A DNA stretch of 64,000 nt from JAAYCB01 sp012744395 (lineage in GTDB: Bacteria; Planctomycetota; Planctomycetia; Pirellulales; Thermoguttaceae). The DNA is taken from the NCBI GenBank assembly GCA_028703175.1, contig JAQVNJ010000012.1:1-64000 (forward strand). The letters run 5' to 3'. This document shows, in pieces, positions 47,705 through 56,551 of the stretch; the stretch's first letter is position 1, and the number at the start of each line of letters is the position of its first letter. Below the pieces are notes generated by a model. The model was not told where the DNA came from, searched no databases, and saw only the letters and a list, made by a program, of their open reading frames with translations. Made by a program: the position numbers and the translations under genes.

Positions 47705-48718
47705 TCAGACCTGTTTCCCCACGGCTTCCGCGACTCGGTGGATCAAGGCCATCGTCTCTTCGAACTGGCGGAAGGTCAGCGATTGGTAGCCGTCGGAAAG
47801 GGCCGTTTCCGGGTCGGGATGGACCTCGAGCATCAGCCCGTCGGCGCCGGCGGCCACGGCCGCCGCGGCGGTCCGCGGGACAAGGCTCGTGTGGCCCGTC
47901 CCGTGGCTCGGATCGACCACGACCGGCAGGTGCGTCCGATCGTGCAGGTAAGGCACGCTGGCGACCGGGAGCGTGTACCGCGTGTGCGTCTCGAAGGTGC
48001 GGATGCCCCGCTCGCAGAGCATCACGTTCTGATTGCCGGCGTTCAGAATGTATTCGGCCGCCAGGAGCAGTTCGTCGAGCGTGGCGGAAGGCCCGCGTTT
48101 GAGCAGGACCGGCTTGCCGGCCGCGCCCGCCTCTTCGAGCAGCCGGTAGTTCTGCATGTTTCGCGCGCCGATCTGGAGGACGTCCGCATACGCGGCGACC
48201 AGCGGCACGTCGCCCGCGGCGATCACCTCGGTGACGATCGGCAGGCCGGTCTCCGCCCTGGCGGCGGCCAGGATCTTCAATCCGTCCATCTTCAGCCCCT
48301 GGAAGCTGTACGGGCTGGTGCGCGGCTTGAACGCCCCTCCCCGGAGCGCCGTGGCGCCGGCGGCCTTGACCGCCCTGGCCGTCGCCAGGGTCTGCTCCTC
48401 GCTCTCCACGGAACAGGGGCCGGCGATCACTCCGAGATGGCAATTGCCGACCGAGAGCGACCCGCAGTGGACGATCGTTCGCTCTCGTTTCACCTCCAGG
48501 CTGGCCACCTTGTAGGGCGCCAGGATCGCCACGACCTCGTCCACTCCCGGCCCGCTCTCCAGCGACTGGCGATCCTCGTCGCGCTTGTCGCCGATCGCCG
48601 CAATCACCGTCCGCTCCGTGCCGTGGATCACGTGGGATTTGAGTCCCAGCTCTTCAACTCGCCGTATCATGTGCTCGACCTGCTCTTTCGTTGCACCTTG
48701 TTTCATGACCACAATCAT
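47705..48718 (-). CDS. aroF: 3-deoxy-D-arabino-heptulosonate-7-phosphate synthase (type I-beta)
   Basis: The protein is 337 residues with an N-terminal ferredoxin-like regulatory domain (MIVVMKQGATKEQVEHMIRR) and the catalytic barrel (GVIAGPCSVESEEQT; LRGGAFKPRTSPYSFQG; VVDPSHGTGHTSLVP). It condenses PEP and erythrose-4-phosphate in the first step of aromatic amino-acid synthesis. ATG 48718 is chosen from its match to the Thermotoga-like N-terminus; the TTG frame to 48814 runs through the terminator. An attenuator with an aromatic leader peptide lies upstream. The N-terminal domain usually mediates Tyr inhibition. Confidence 0.95.
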   Translation of the reverse strand: MIVVMKQGATKEQVEHMIRRVEELGLKSHVIHGTERTVIAAIGDKRDEDRQSLESGPGVDEVVAILAPYKVASLEVKRERTIVHCGSLSVGNCHLGVIAGPCSVESEEQTLATARAVKAAGATALRGGAFKPRTSPYSFQGLKMDGLKILAAARAETGLPIVTEVIAAGDVPLVAAYADVLQIGARNMQNYRLLEEAGAAGKPVLLKRGPSATLDELLLAAEYILNAGNQNVMLCERGIRTFETHTRYTLPVASVPYLHDRTHLPVVVDPSHGTGHTSLVPRTAAAAVAAGADGLMLEVHPDPETALSDGYQSLTFRQFEETMALIHRVAEAVGKQV

Positions 48719-48812
48719 GGCCGCACGTTCCTTTCCCTTTCGAGGTGTTTTCGGACCGGCCCTCTGCGGACCCGCCAGGCGTCTCTTGCGCCGATTTGCT
48801 GCTTGAGAAAAC

Positions 48813-48856
48813 AAAAAAAGCCCCGAGACTCATCAGCCGAGTCTCGGGGCTTTTTG
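48813..48856 (-). terminator. Attenuator terminator upstream of aroF (bidirectional hairpin)
   Basis: A 12-bp perfect stem, AGCCCCGAGACT (48819-48830) with AGTCTCGGGGCT (48840-48851), has a 9-base loop, an A-run on the left and a T-run on the right, so on the minus strand it ends in TTTTTTT. It lies between the leader peptide and the aroF start, the place of a transcriptional attenuator. Confidence 0.9.
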
Positions 48857-48882
48857 GTGTTTGTCAGGATCAACCGCTGAAT

Positions 48883-48954
48883 CTACAAACTACCTCCGGT
48901 CCCGCGACCCGGCGGGTAAAAATAAAACCAGAAGTAGGTGTAGGATCGGCTCAT
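48883..48954 (-). CDS. Aromatic leader peptide of the aroF attenuator
   Basis: This 23-residue ORF begins MSRSYTYFWFYFYPPGRG. Residues 5 to 13 hold eight aromatic residues (Tyr, Phe, Trp) out of nine. Start ATG 48954 has GGAAGAG upstream; stop TAG at 48883. Directly after the aromatic run, the RNA GTCGCGGG (48908-48901) can pair with CCCGAGAC (48848-48841) of the terminator 5' arm (7 of 8 pairs), giving an antiterminator when ribosomes stall. Confidence 0.85.
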   Translation of the reverse strand: MSRSYTYFWFYFYPPGRGTGGSL

Positions 48955-49230
48955 GTGGCTTCTCTTCCGCGTTTTGGCGGCAACGGCCGCCACCGCTGGA
49001 CTATTTTCGATCATCCCGGCGAAAAAGCAAGAGGAAAAATCGAAAAAAATCTCAGCCGCCCCTCGGAGGAAGATTTGGCAGGGTCCAACGCCCCTGCCGG
49101 CGCGCGACCAACCGCCGGTCTCCTGGCGGGATCTGCTGGCGATTGCGGCAATCGTCGCACTGGCCGATGTGGCCATTGACCGGGGGCATGGCAATGCCGG
49201 CTATGCCGCCCTGTTTCCAGCCACCAACGA
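48953..49230 (+). pseudogene. Truncated membrane-protein relic
   Basis: A + strand frame opens MWLLFRVLAATAATAGLFSI and later WRDLLAIAAIVALADVAIDR followed by GHGNAGYAALF, which looks like the N-terminal part of a polytopic membrane protein, and then runs into the antisense of the next gene at 49231. Its ATG overlaps the aroF leader start on the other strand. It probably represents a deleted gene rather than an expressed one. Confidence 0.35.
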
Positions 49231-52200
49231 CTACTGCTCCCCGAGCAGGCGGCCGATCGCCGCCTGCACGCTCTGCGAGTGCAGCACGATCAGGCACCGC
49301 GACGGCTCGTCGAACACGATCTGGCCCGGCCCGCCGGAATCGGCCCACGCGGCGCCGATTTCCTCGCGGATTCGCTGGATCAATGCCGCGGCCGTCTGGC
49401 CGTTTTCGAGCAACTCGCCGATCGGGTGGAACTCCCGCTCCAGCTGCGACGCCAGCCGCGCGGGCGTGGTGATTTCAATCGTCTCCGCGTCGATCACGCG
49501 ATAGGCCAATTCCAGCGGCCCCAGCAACGTGGCGAGTCCCTCTCCCAGCGGCGCATCCTGGAGGGTGATCGCCGCCGCCACGGCCGGCGACTTGCCTTGC
49601 TCTTCCAACGCCAGCCATTCGACGGCGATCTGCGACTCGGTGATCCGCGCCAGTTCCTCGACAATCCTCTCGACCGGCACGGGCTCGAAGAAATTGACGC
49701 TCACCGGGCGCGCAAGCAACGGCGCCGCCCGGATCAGCCGCGGAGTCAACGCGAATTGCTCGGCGGGCCGGCTGCTCCGCGTCGGCAGCCGCCGGGCGAC
49801 ACGGAGTCTCTCGCAAAAGACCAGAATCTGCCGGTGGACCGCTTCGGTCTGGCCGATTTCGAGCACCGATCCGTCCGCGCGGAACGTGCCCGGCCCGCCG
49901 GCCGCCTGCCAACTTTCCGGAGCCACCAGCCGCGTGATCAGGGAACCGAGTTCCGACACCCCCGCGCCGCCGGGCTCGGCCAGGTCGTCGACCGTGTAGC
50001 GAACCGAGCCGAACACCGCGCTTCTGCTCGCCGGGCTGGTGATCAGCACATGCCCGCCCACGGGGACGGCCGCCAGTCCGCAGCTGCCAAGCATCACATT
50101 CAGAGCGGTCGCCACGGTTGTCCCCGTCTGCCGCAGCGCGACCGGCCGATCGAACCGCACGCCGAGTTCCGACATCGCCGCCAGATCGAACGTCGTTTTG
50201 AAACCGCCATAGCGGCTGAAGACTTCGACGGCATCCTTCAGCGGCACGTCCGTGATCGCCACGCCGGAAATCACCGCGGCCAGTTGCACGGCCGCATCGG
50301 CGGCCGGCGCTGCTGGCGGCTGGGCATCCGGCGCGCCCTCCGGTTGCTCGGCGACCGCGGATGCTTCCGGGTTGTCAATCGGCGGTGTTGCTTCCTGCCC
50401 GCCGTGGCTTTCTGTTTCGGCCTTGTCAACCTTCGGCAGCCCTTCCGGACCGCCAGGTGTTTCCGCGTTCGGCGGTTCCGGCACGGGGGGCGGCTTTGGT
50501 CCCTCCCCCGCGAGTTTCAGAACCTCCCCGCCGGCGGCGGTCGCCAACTGCTCGACGACCTCCGGAGCGATGTCCTTCGAGAGGAATCGGGCCGAACCGT
50601 CAGCCATCCCGACATACATTCCGCCGGGTTGGCCGCTGCCGAAACCATCGGGGCCGTTGATGTACGGCTGCTGGGTCAAAGCCCGCACCGTGGCCGTTCC
50701 GCCGGCCGCCCAGGGGCCGAGTTCGGCGGCCACGCCGGCCGTGGCAATCGTGTTGCTTGCGCCGTCGGGAATCTCGCCCAGCCGCCGGCTCGCCTGGAAG
50801 CCGAAGACGCCGGCCCGCGGGTCGTCGCGCGGCAGCATCGCCGCGTCGGCGCCGATCCCCGCCACGCCCGCATAGTGCGAAACCGGATAACCGGCATCGG
50901 TCTGGCGCGGCCGGAGGGCCGGATTGAGCACCTCGCCAAGCCGTTTCGTCGTCACCGGCCTGTTCTTGGGACCGTCCCACGAGTAGCTCGCATCCAGTTG
51001 TTCGGACCAGGCCGCGTGCCCCAGATAGGGGAGCATCGCCGTAATCCAGCTCAGCCGAGTCTCTGGCGGCAGCAGACCCGGGTTGAGCACGCCGGCGGGC
51101 ATCCGTCCCTCGTCGCCGTCGTGCCTGGCCAACGCCCCGTGGAGGCGGCCGTGCGCTTCTTCGTCAACCGCGCCGGCAGCGCGAAGCCAGTCCGATCTGG
51201 CGGCCGCCTCGCTCGCCGCCACCGCCGAGGTCCACTCGGCCGAATTGCCGCCCAGGTCCGTCCGGACCCAGACGCAGCGATCGACCAGGTCGACCTCCGC
51301 GCTCTCCAGCGCGGCCAGCGAGCCGCGGAGTGCCAGTTCGTAGCGACTCGCCTCGGCGGCCTCGATCTCGCCGGCGGCGATCGAGGCCGCCATCCGGTCG
51401 ATCCGGCTGGCGAGCACCGATCTTGCCTGGGGCGAGAACTGTCCGAGAGCCGTGCGGATCTTGTCGGCCGCCGTGTGCCCTTCGCAGATCAGGGCCAATT
51501 CCATCAACGACAGGTCGCCGCCCTCATAGACCACGCCCAATCCGACGGGCATCCCCCAGATCAGGTTCCACGAGGCCTTGCCTTCGGGCCAGACATCCAG
51601 CCACTCGGTCGGGAGCGGCCAGCCGGCCGTTCTTGCCGCGGACAGATCGATTCCCAGCAGCAGATCGGCGTCCGCCGGTGCGGCTGCGAAGAACGGCGAC
51701 AGCCCGCCGAGGTCCGCGCTGTCTCCGCCGCGGCCGGCAAGCTGCCCGAGCAGCGACGCTTCGCCGGTGACAATCGTGCGATCGTCGAGCACAACGTAGG
51801 GCAGCGTCCAGGCGGGCCGGTTCAGTCGCCGAGCCGGACGGCCTTCGAGCCGCCAGTCGAGCGGTTCGCCCGCCGAACGCAGCACGCCGGCATTCTGGCC
51901 TTCGGCCAGTTCGATCACGGCAACCCCCTGGCCGGTCCAATCGCCAAGGTCCGCGGAAGCCCACGTCACGCGCCGCACCGCCTTGGGCTGCAAGCCAAAG
52001 CCCTTGAAGAGGCTCTCGGCAACGGCCTCGCGGACGCCGGGGGCGGCCTGGTAGATCGTCTCCAGCACGCCCGAGGCTTCGAGCGTCGCCACCTCCAGGC
52101 GGAGCAGCAACTCGGGCGCGTCGGGAATCCACCGGGCATCAAGCGCCGGGCCGGCCGGCGCTGGGGCGGGCGGTTCCACGGGCGAAGCGACCGGCGGGCT

Positions 52201-52932
52201 TGACGCCGCCAGGTCCCTGGAGGTCTTGCCGCTGGAGAGCAGCGACCAGGCGCCGACCAAGACCACCAACCCCGCCACCGAAGCAGCGCCCCATAGCAGC
52301 CACTTGCGAGCAGCCGCCTCTGCCGGCGAAGCCCAATCGACCGGGGGTGGCAGCGGCGAGGGCGGAACGCCCGGACGGGCCATCTCCGCCGGAGGCTCCA
52401 ACGACGGCGGCTGCGCCTCCCGCGCCGCCGCGGGCGCCGCCTGCGCCGAAGCCGAACCGCCCGCAATCGCCCCCGCCGGCGAGACTGCCGCGGCTCGGCC
52501 AATCGGCTGCGGCGCCGCTTCTTGCGGCTGCCGGCGGCCCGCGCGACTCGGCCGGTTCGCCACGGCGTGGTCTTCTCCCGATTCGCATCCAGTGAGGGCC
52601 TCGGAGCCGCGCCCAGATTCCGCCGGGAGGTTCGGCGGCCCCACGCCGGCCCCACGCCGCGCCCGGACCGGCGGCATTTCCGCCGACGGCTCTCCCGCAG
52701 CACCGGATCCAGGCGGCGCCGCTGCCTGCTCCCGCCAGCCGGGCGGCGCCGCGACCTGGACCATGCTCCCACACTTGGGGCAGTTCAAAATCGCGCCAAT
52801 CGCCACAGCATTTCGGACGCTGAGCCGAGCTTCGCAGGTGGGGCAGGTGATGAAGAACAGCACGGGATCCAAGGCGGGGACCTGACGGGCGTTGCAAGCG
52901 GGGATGAAAAACGGCGAAAGACAGACTTTCAT
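49231..52932 (-). CDS. Zinc-ribbon, membrane-anchored protein with DUF1559-like and secretin-N-like regions
   Basis: The protein is about 1,210 residues from GTG 52863 (1,233 from ATG 52932). In order: zinc ribbon (FITCPTCEARL, then NCPKCGSMV), Pro/Ala-rich linker, one membrane helix (WLLWGAASVAGLVVLVGAWS), a large extracytoplasmic region with DUF1559-like features (MYVGMADGSARFLSKDI), Pro/Glu linker, then two STN/secretin-N-like domains (ISGVAITDVPLKDAVEVFSR; FFEPVPVERIVEELARITE). It may link a signalling or assembly platform to the pseudopilin system next door (inference). No close family is known to me. Confidence 0.68.
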   Translation of the reverse strand: MKVCLSPFFIPACNARQVPALDPVLFFITCPTCEARLSVRNAVAIGAILNCPKCGSMVQVAAPPGWREQAAAPPGSGAAGEPSAEMPPVRARRGAGVGPPNLPAESGRGSEALTGCESGEDHAVANRPSRAGRRQPQEAAPQPIGRAAAVSPAGAIAGGSASAQAAPAAAREAQPPSLEPPAEMARPGVPPSPLPPPVDWASPAEAAARKWLLWGAASVAGLVVLVGAWSLLSSGKTSRDLAASSPPVASPVEPPAPAPAGPALDARWIPDAPELLLRLEVATLEASGVLETIYQAAPGVREAVAESLFKGFGLQPKAVRRVTWASADLGDWTGQGVAVIELAEGQNAGVLRSAGEPLDWRLEGRPARRLNRPAWTLPYVVLDDRTIVTGEASLLGQLAGRGGDSADLGGLSPFFAAAPADADLLLGIDLSAARTAGWPLPTEWLDVWPEGKASWNLIWGMPVGLGVVYEGGDLSLMELALICEGHTAADKIRTALGQFSPQARSVLASRIDRMAASIAAGEIEAAEASRYELALRGSLAALESAEVDLVDRCVWVRTDLGGNSAEWTSAVAASEAAARSDWLRAAGAVDEEAHGRLHGALARHDGDEGRMPAGVLNPGLLPPETRLSWITAMLPYLGHAAWSEQLDASYSWDGPKNRPVTTKRLGEVLNPALRPRQTDAGYPVSHYAGVAGIGADAAMLPRDDPRAGVFGFQASRRLGEIPDGASNTIATAGVAAELGPWAAGGTATVRALTQQPYINGPDGFGSGQPGGMYVGMADGSARFLSKDIAPEVVEQLATAAGGEVLKLAGEGPKPPPVPEPPNAETPGGPEGLPKVDKAETESHGGQEATPPIDNPEASAVAEQPEGAPDAQPPAAPAADAAVQLAAVISGVAITDVPLKDAVEVFSRYGGFKTTFDLAAMSELGVRFDRPVALRQTGTTVATALNVMLGSCGLAAVPVGGHVLITSPASRSAVFGSVRYTVDDLAEPGGAGVSELGSLITRLVAPESWQAAGGPGTFRADGSVLEIGQTEAVHRQILVFCERLRVARRLPTRSSRPAEQFALTPRLIRAAPLLARPVSVNFFEPVPVERIVEELARITESQIAVEWLALEEQGKSPAVAAAITLQDAPLGEGLATLLGPLELAYRVIDAETIEITTPARLASQLEREFHPIGELLENGQTAAALIQRIREEIGAAWADSGGPGQIVFDEPSRCLIVLHSQSVQAAIGRLLGEQ

Positions 52933-53178
52933 CGGGCGCGGACCCTTAGCGGGCGCGGGCCCTCACCAATTGTAGGGCGCCCGCGGCGCTCCCTGCCAGG
53001 ATTCCGCGCGCGCCGGGGTGGAAAAGCCGGAAAAGTCGGCCCTCCCGGTCAGACACGCCGCCGACGCGCGAGGGGGTTCCGCTGCTCGGCGGCAGCGAAC
53101 ACAATGGATGGTTTCCCGGTCTGATGTTCTGGCGAGCCATGCCGCTCGGCCCGGAAAAGCCCCATGGGAGACTCCTCG
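52933..53178. other. Divergent spacer between the zinc-ribbon protein gene and hisD
   Basis: No gene or clear hairpin terminator is seen in this gap of about 246 bp. It must hold promoters for both directions. No sigma-54 or strong sigma-70 box was identified. Confidence 0.4.
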
Positions 53179-54594
53179 ATGCCGCTCCAAGACCTGAAAA
53201 TCACCTGGATTGACAGCCGCAAGGACGACATCAAGGCGGCGATGGCCCGCCTCCGAGAGAAGCTCAGCCCACGCGGCGAGATCGTCAGCCAGGAGGGCCG
53301 CCAGCGAACCATCGAAATCTTCGGCGAGCCTCTCTCGCCCTCGGAAGTCGTCCGCCGGATCTGCCGCGACGTCGAGCAAAAGGGCCTCGAGGCCGTCTTG
53401 GATTACTCCGCGCGGATCGACCACGCCGAACTCGCGCCGCAGACCATCCGCGTTCCCCAGGCCGAACTGGACGAGGCCCACGCCAAGGCCGACCCGGAAT
53501 TCCTCGCCGCCGTCCGCCAGGTCCGCGAGAATATCGCGGATTTCCAGCGGGCGATCCTCCACCGCGACGTGCGGATCGACCGCCCCGACGGCTACCTCGT
53601 CGAACGATACCTGCCGCTGGCGCGCGTCGGAGTCTGCGTGCCGGGCGGGGCCGCCGCCTATCCTTCGACCGTGCTGATGACCGCCGTGCCGGCCCAAGTC
53701 GCCGGCGTGAAACAGCTTGCCGTCGTCGCTCCCCCTACGCGGTTCGGCGCCTACAACCACGACATGCTCGCCACCTGCCGCGAACTGGGAATCGACGAGG
53801 TCTATCGGCTCGGCGGCGCGCAGGCCGTCGCCGCATTGGCCTACGGCGTCGAGGGGCTGCCGCGGGTCGACAAGATCGTCGGGCCGGGCAATCTCTTCGT
53901 CGCCCTGGCCAAAAAACACGTCTACGGAGACGTCGCCATCGATTCGATCGCCGGCCCCAGCGAGGTCGTGGTGATTGTCGATCAATCCACCCGTGCCGAT
54001 TACACGGCCTACGACCTCCTCGCCCAGGCCGAACACGCGCCGGGGGCCAGCATCCTCATCGGCTGGGACGAGCCAGCGCTGCGGGCCGCCGTGGGCGAAG
54101 TCGCCCGTCGGATCGATCAAGTCGAGCGGGGCCAACTCGCCAGGCAGAGCCTGGAAGACTTCGGCGCGGTGATCCTCGCCCGCGATGCCGATGAGGCCTG
54201 CCAACTCGCCGACCAGATCGCCCCCGAGCACCTCCACGTGGCCACGGAGAACGCCCCGGAGCTGGCCAGAAAAATCCAACACGCCGGCGCGGTCTTCCTG
54301 GGCAACTACGCGCCCGTCGCGCTCGGCGACTACGCCGCCGGCCCCTCCCACGTGCTGCCGACCAGCGGCACCGCCCGCTTCGCCTCCGGACTGTCGGCCA
54401 ACGATTTCCTCCGCTCCTCGAGTCTGATCCACTTCGACCGGGAAGGAATCCGCCGCCTCGCCCCCGCCGTGCGGATTCTGGCGACCAAGGAGGGGCTCAC
54501 GGCCCACCGCGCCAGCGTCGAAATCCGCCTGGCGGAACCAGATCCAGGCAAGAGGGGAATGACAAATGTCGAAAATCAAATGCCGAAAGAATGA
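53179..54594 (+). CDS. hisD: Histidinol dehydrogenase
   Basis: The protein is 471 residues and carries out the last two oxidations of histidine synthesis. It shows PGGAAAYPSTVLMTAVPAQV, VDKIVGPGNLFVALAKKHVY, SIAGPSEVVVIVDQSTRADY and APEHLHVATENAPELA with the zinc His residues. ATG 53179 follows GGGAG at 8 bases (53164 is possible). The final dozen or so residues (GMTNVENQMPKE) and the stop codon come from an inserted palindromic repeat rather than the ancestral gene end. Confidence 0.95.
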   Translation: MPLQDLKITWIDSRKDDIKAAMARLREKLSPRGEIVSQEGRQRTIEIFGEPLSPSEVVRRICRDVEQKGLEAVLDYSARIDHAELAPQTIRVPQAELDEAHAKADPEFLAAVRQVRENIADFQRAILHRDVRIDRPDGYLVERYLPLARVGVCVPGGAAAYPSTVLMTAVPAQVAGVKQLAVVAPPTRFGAYNHDMLATCRELGIDEVYRLGGAQAVAALAYGVEGLPRVDKIVGPGNLFVALAKKHVYGDVAIDSIAGPSEVVVIVDQSTRADYTAYDLLAQAEHAPGASILIGWDEPALRAAVGEVARRIDQVERGQLARQSLEDFGAVILARDADEACQLADQIAPEHLHVATENAPELARKIQHAGAVFLGNYAPVALGDYAAGPSHVLPTSGTARFASGLSANDFLRSSSLIHFDREGIRRLAPAVRILATKEGLTAHRASVEIRLAEPDPGKRGMTNVENQMPKE

Positions 54595-54768
54595 CGAAGG
54601 ACAAATGAAGAAGGCCACGCGAGCGCGGAGGCACAAACGCCTCCACCGATCGAGCATCGACCTTCATCCTTCAGGAGTTCGACATTCGTTCCTCATTTGG
54701 TTTTCGACCTTCGACCTTCGACATTCGTTCCTCATTTGGTTTTCGACCTTCGACATTTCCGACCCCTC
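54559..54768. repeat. ATGTCGAA-family palindromic repeats between hisD and hisC
   Basis: ATGACAAATGTCGAAAATCA near 54559 is answered by inverted and direct copies of CGACATTCGTTCCTCATTTG (54680 and 54719). The low-GC repeats cover the hisD end and the hisC leader, and a GGAGGC/GCCTCC hairpin sits at 54627-54644. Confidence 0.75.
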
Positions 54769-55830
54769 ATGTGCTACTTCCGACCTGAAATAGAGGCAAT
54801 CTCCGGCTATGTGCCGGGCGAGCAGCCGGGGCATGGCGAAGCGGTCGTCAAGCTCAACACGAACGAGAACCCCTACCCGGCGTCGCCGGCGGTTGCCGAA
54901 GCGATCCGGGCGGCGCTCGATCGCGGGCTCGGCCGCTACCCGCATCCGCTGGGTCAGCCCTTCCGCGAGGCGGCCGCCGCGGTCCTCGGCGTCCCGCCCG
55001 ACTGGATCCTCTGCGGCAACGGCAGCGACGACATCCTCACAATCGCCACCCGGGCGTTCGTCGGCGCCGGCCAGCTCCTCCGGCTCCCCTACCCGAGCTA
55101 CGTGCTCTACAAGACCCTCGCCGACCTTCAGGGCGCGCGGAGCGAGGAGGTGCGGTTCGAGGCGGATTGGACGCTCAGCGACCGCTTCGCCGCCGGAAGC
55201 GAGGGGCTCCGGCTGGTCTTCCTGCCCAACCCCAACAGCCCGTCGGGCACGGTCATCCCGCCGCAATGCGTGCTCGAGTTCGCCCGGCGACTCCCTTGCC
55301 CCCTGCTGGTCGACGAGGCGTATGCCGACTTCGCCGAGACGAACTGCCTCGACCTGGTGGCCGAGGAAGAGAAGATTCTCGTTTCGCGGACGTTGAGCAA
55401 GTCCTATGGGCTGGCCGGCTTGCGGTTCGGCTACGTCGTCGGCCAGCCGCGGATGATCGAGCAGTTGGCCAAGGTCAAGGATTCCTACAACTGCGACGCC
55501 CTGGCGATCGCCGGCGCGGCGGCCGCGATCACCGATCGCGACTGGCTCGCCGAAAACCGCGCCAAGATTCTCGCCACCCGGGCCAGCCTCGTCGAGGGCA
55601 TGCGGCGGCTAGGGTTTATAACGGTTGATTCGCAGGCAAACTTCACCTGGAACGTACATCCGGAACGGCCCGCACAGCCGCTCTACCAAGGGCTCAAACA
55701 GCGGGGCATCCTCGTCCGATACATGAACTATCCCGGCTGGGGCGACGGGCTGCGGATCAGCGTGGGAACCGACGAGCAGATCGACCGCACCCTGCGGCTC
55801 CTGCGGGAGTTGATGGCCTCGGGAAAATGA
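54769..55830 (+). CDS. hisC: Histidinol-phosphate aminotransferase
   Basis: The protein is 353 residues, a fold-type I PLP enzyme. It has LNTNENPYPASPAV (substrate Asn), FLPNPNSPSGTVIPP, LLVDEAYADF (PLP Asp-Tyr), RTLSKSYGLAGLRFGY with the Schiff-base Lys, and LRISVGTDEQ (Arg). Start 54769 is the first ATG beyond the repeats; the open frame from 54697 is repeat translation. The stop TGA lies in the next repeat. Confidence 0.95.
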   Translation: MCYFRPEIEAISGYVPGEQPGHGEAVVKLNTNENPYPASPAVAEAIRAALDRGLGRYPHPLGQPFREAAAAVLGVPPDWILCGNGSDDILTIATRAFVGAGQLLRLPYPSYVLYKTLADLQGARSEEVRFEADWTLSDRFAAGSEGLRLVFLPNPNSPSGTVIPPQCVLEFARRLPCPLLVDEAYADFAETNCLDLVAEEEKILVSRTLSKSYGLAGLRFGYVVGQPRMIEQLAKVKDSYNCDALAIAGAAAAITDRDWLAENRAKILATRASLVEGMRRLGFITVDSQANFTWNVHPERPAQPLYQGLKQRGILVRYMNYPGWGDGLRISVGTDEQIDRTLRLLRELMASGK

Positions 55831-55945
55831 CGAATGTCGAAAGAATGACGAATGTCGAAAATCAAATGTCGAAAGAATTTCGACATTCGACATTCCTGAT
55901 TCGTCATTAATTTCGACATTTGACATTCGACATTTGCCACCCCCC
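55826..55945. repeat. ATGTCGAA-family nested palindromes between hisC and hisB
   Basis: AATGACGAATGTCGAAA occurs twice in tandem from 55826, followed by AATGTCGAAA(GAA)TTTCGACATT, a 10-bp perfect stem at 55865-55887, then inverted copies to 55935. It could act as a transcription attenuator or mRNA stabiliser in the his cluster. It supplies the hisC stop codon. Confidence 0.78.
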
Positions 55946-55958
55946 CTGGACTCGTTCC

Positions 55959-56543
55959 ATGCGAAAAGCCCAAATCCAGCGCAAGACCGCCGAAACGAAC
56001 ATCGAGCTGGCGGTGAATCTCGACGGCACGGGCCGCGGCGAGGTGGCCAGCGGCGTCGGCTTCTTCGACCACATGCTCCAGTTGTTCGCCAGGCACGGGG
56101 CGATCGACCTGACCGTGAAGGCCGCCGGCGACCTCCAGGTCGACCAGCACCACACGGTCGAGGACACGGGCATCTGCCTCGGGCAGGCGGTCCGCCAGGC
56201 GCTCGGCGACAAGGCGGGAATCCGCCGCTACGGCCATTTCGCCCTGCCGATGGAAGAAGCGCTGGTCACCGCGGCGATCGACCTGGGCGGCCGGGCGGTG
56301 TTCGTCTTCCAGGCGGATTTCCCCTCGCCCAAGATCGGCCAGTTCGACAGTGAGCTGGTCTACGACTTCTGGCAGGCGTTTTCAGCCAACGCCTTGTGCA
56401 ATTTGCACATCCAGCTCCACTACGGCCGCAACAGCCATCACATCGCCGAGGCGATCTTCAAGGCCGTCGCCCGGGCCTTCCGCATGGCCGCCGCTCCCGA
56501 CGAGCGGCTCTCCGGCGTGCCGAGCACCAAGGGAGTCCTCTGA
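55959..56543 (+). CDS. hisB: Imidazoleglycerol-phosphate dehydratase
   Basis: The protein is 194 residues and monofunctional, without the phosphatase half found in enterics. It shows GVGFFDHMLQLFARHG, the metal-site DQHHTVEDTGICLGQA and the C-terminal NSHHIAEAIFKAVARAFR. ATG 55959 follows the palindromic repeat after 14 bases. It completes hisD-hisC-hisB. Confidence 0.96.
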   Translation: MRKAQIQRKTAETNIELAVNLDGTGRGEVASGVGFFDHMLQLFARHGAIDLTVKAAGDLQVDQHHTVEDTGICLGQAVRQALGDKAGIRRYGHFALPMEEALVTAAIDLGGRAVFVFQADFPSPKIGQFDSELVYDFWQAFSANALCNLHIQLHYGRNSHHIAEAIFKAVARAFRMAAAPDERLSGVPSTKGVL

Positions 56544-56551
56544 CGTTGCCG

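Noticed and set aside
49279..52203. A 974-codon plus-strand ORF
   Set aside because: It is antisense to the zinc-ribbon/STN protein and has no domain.
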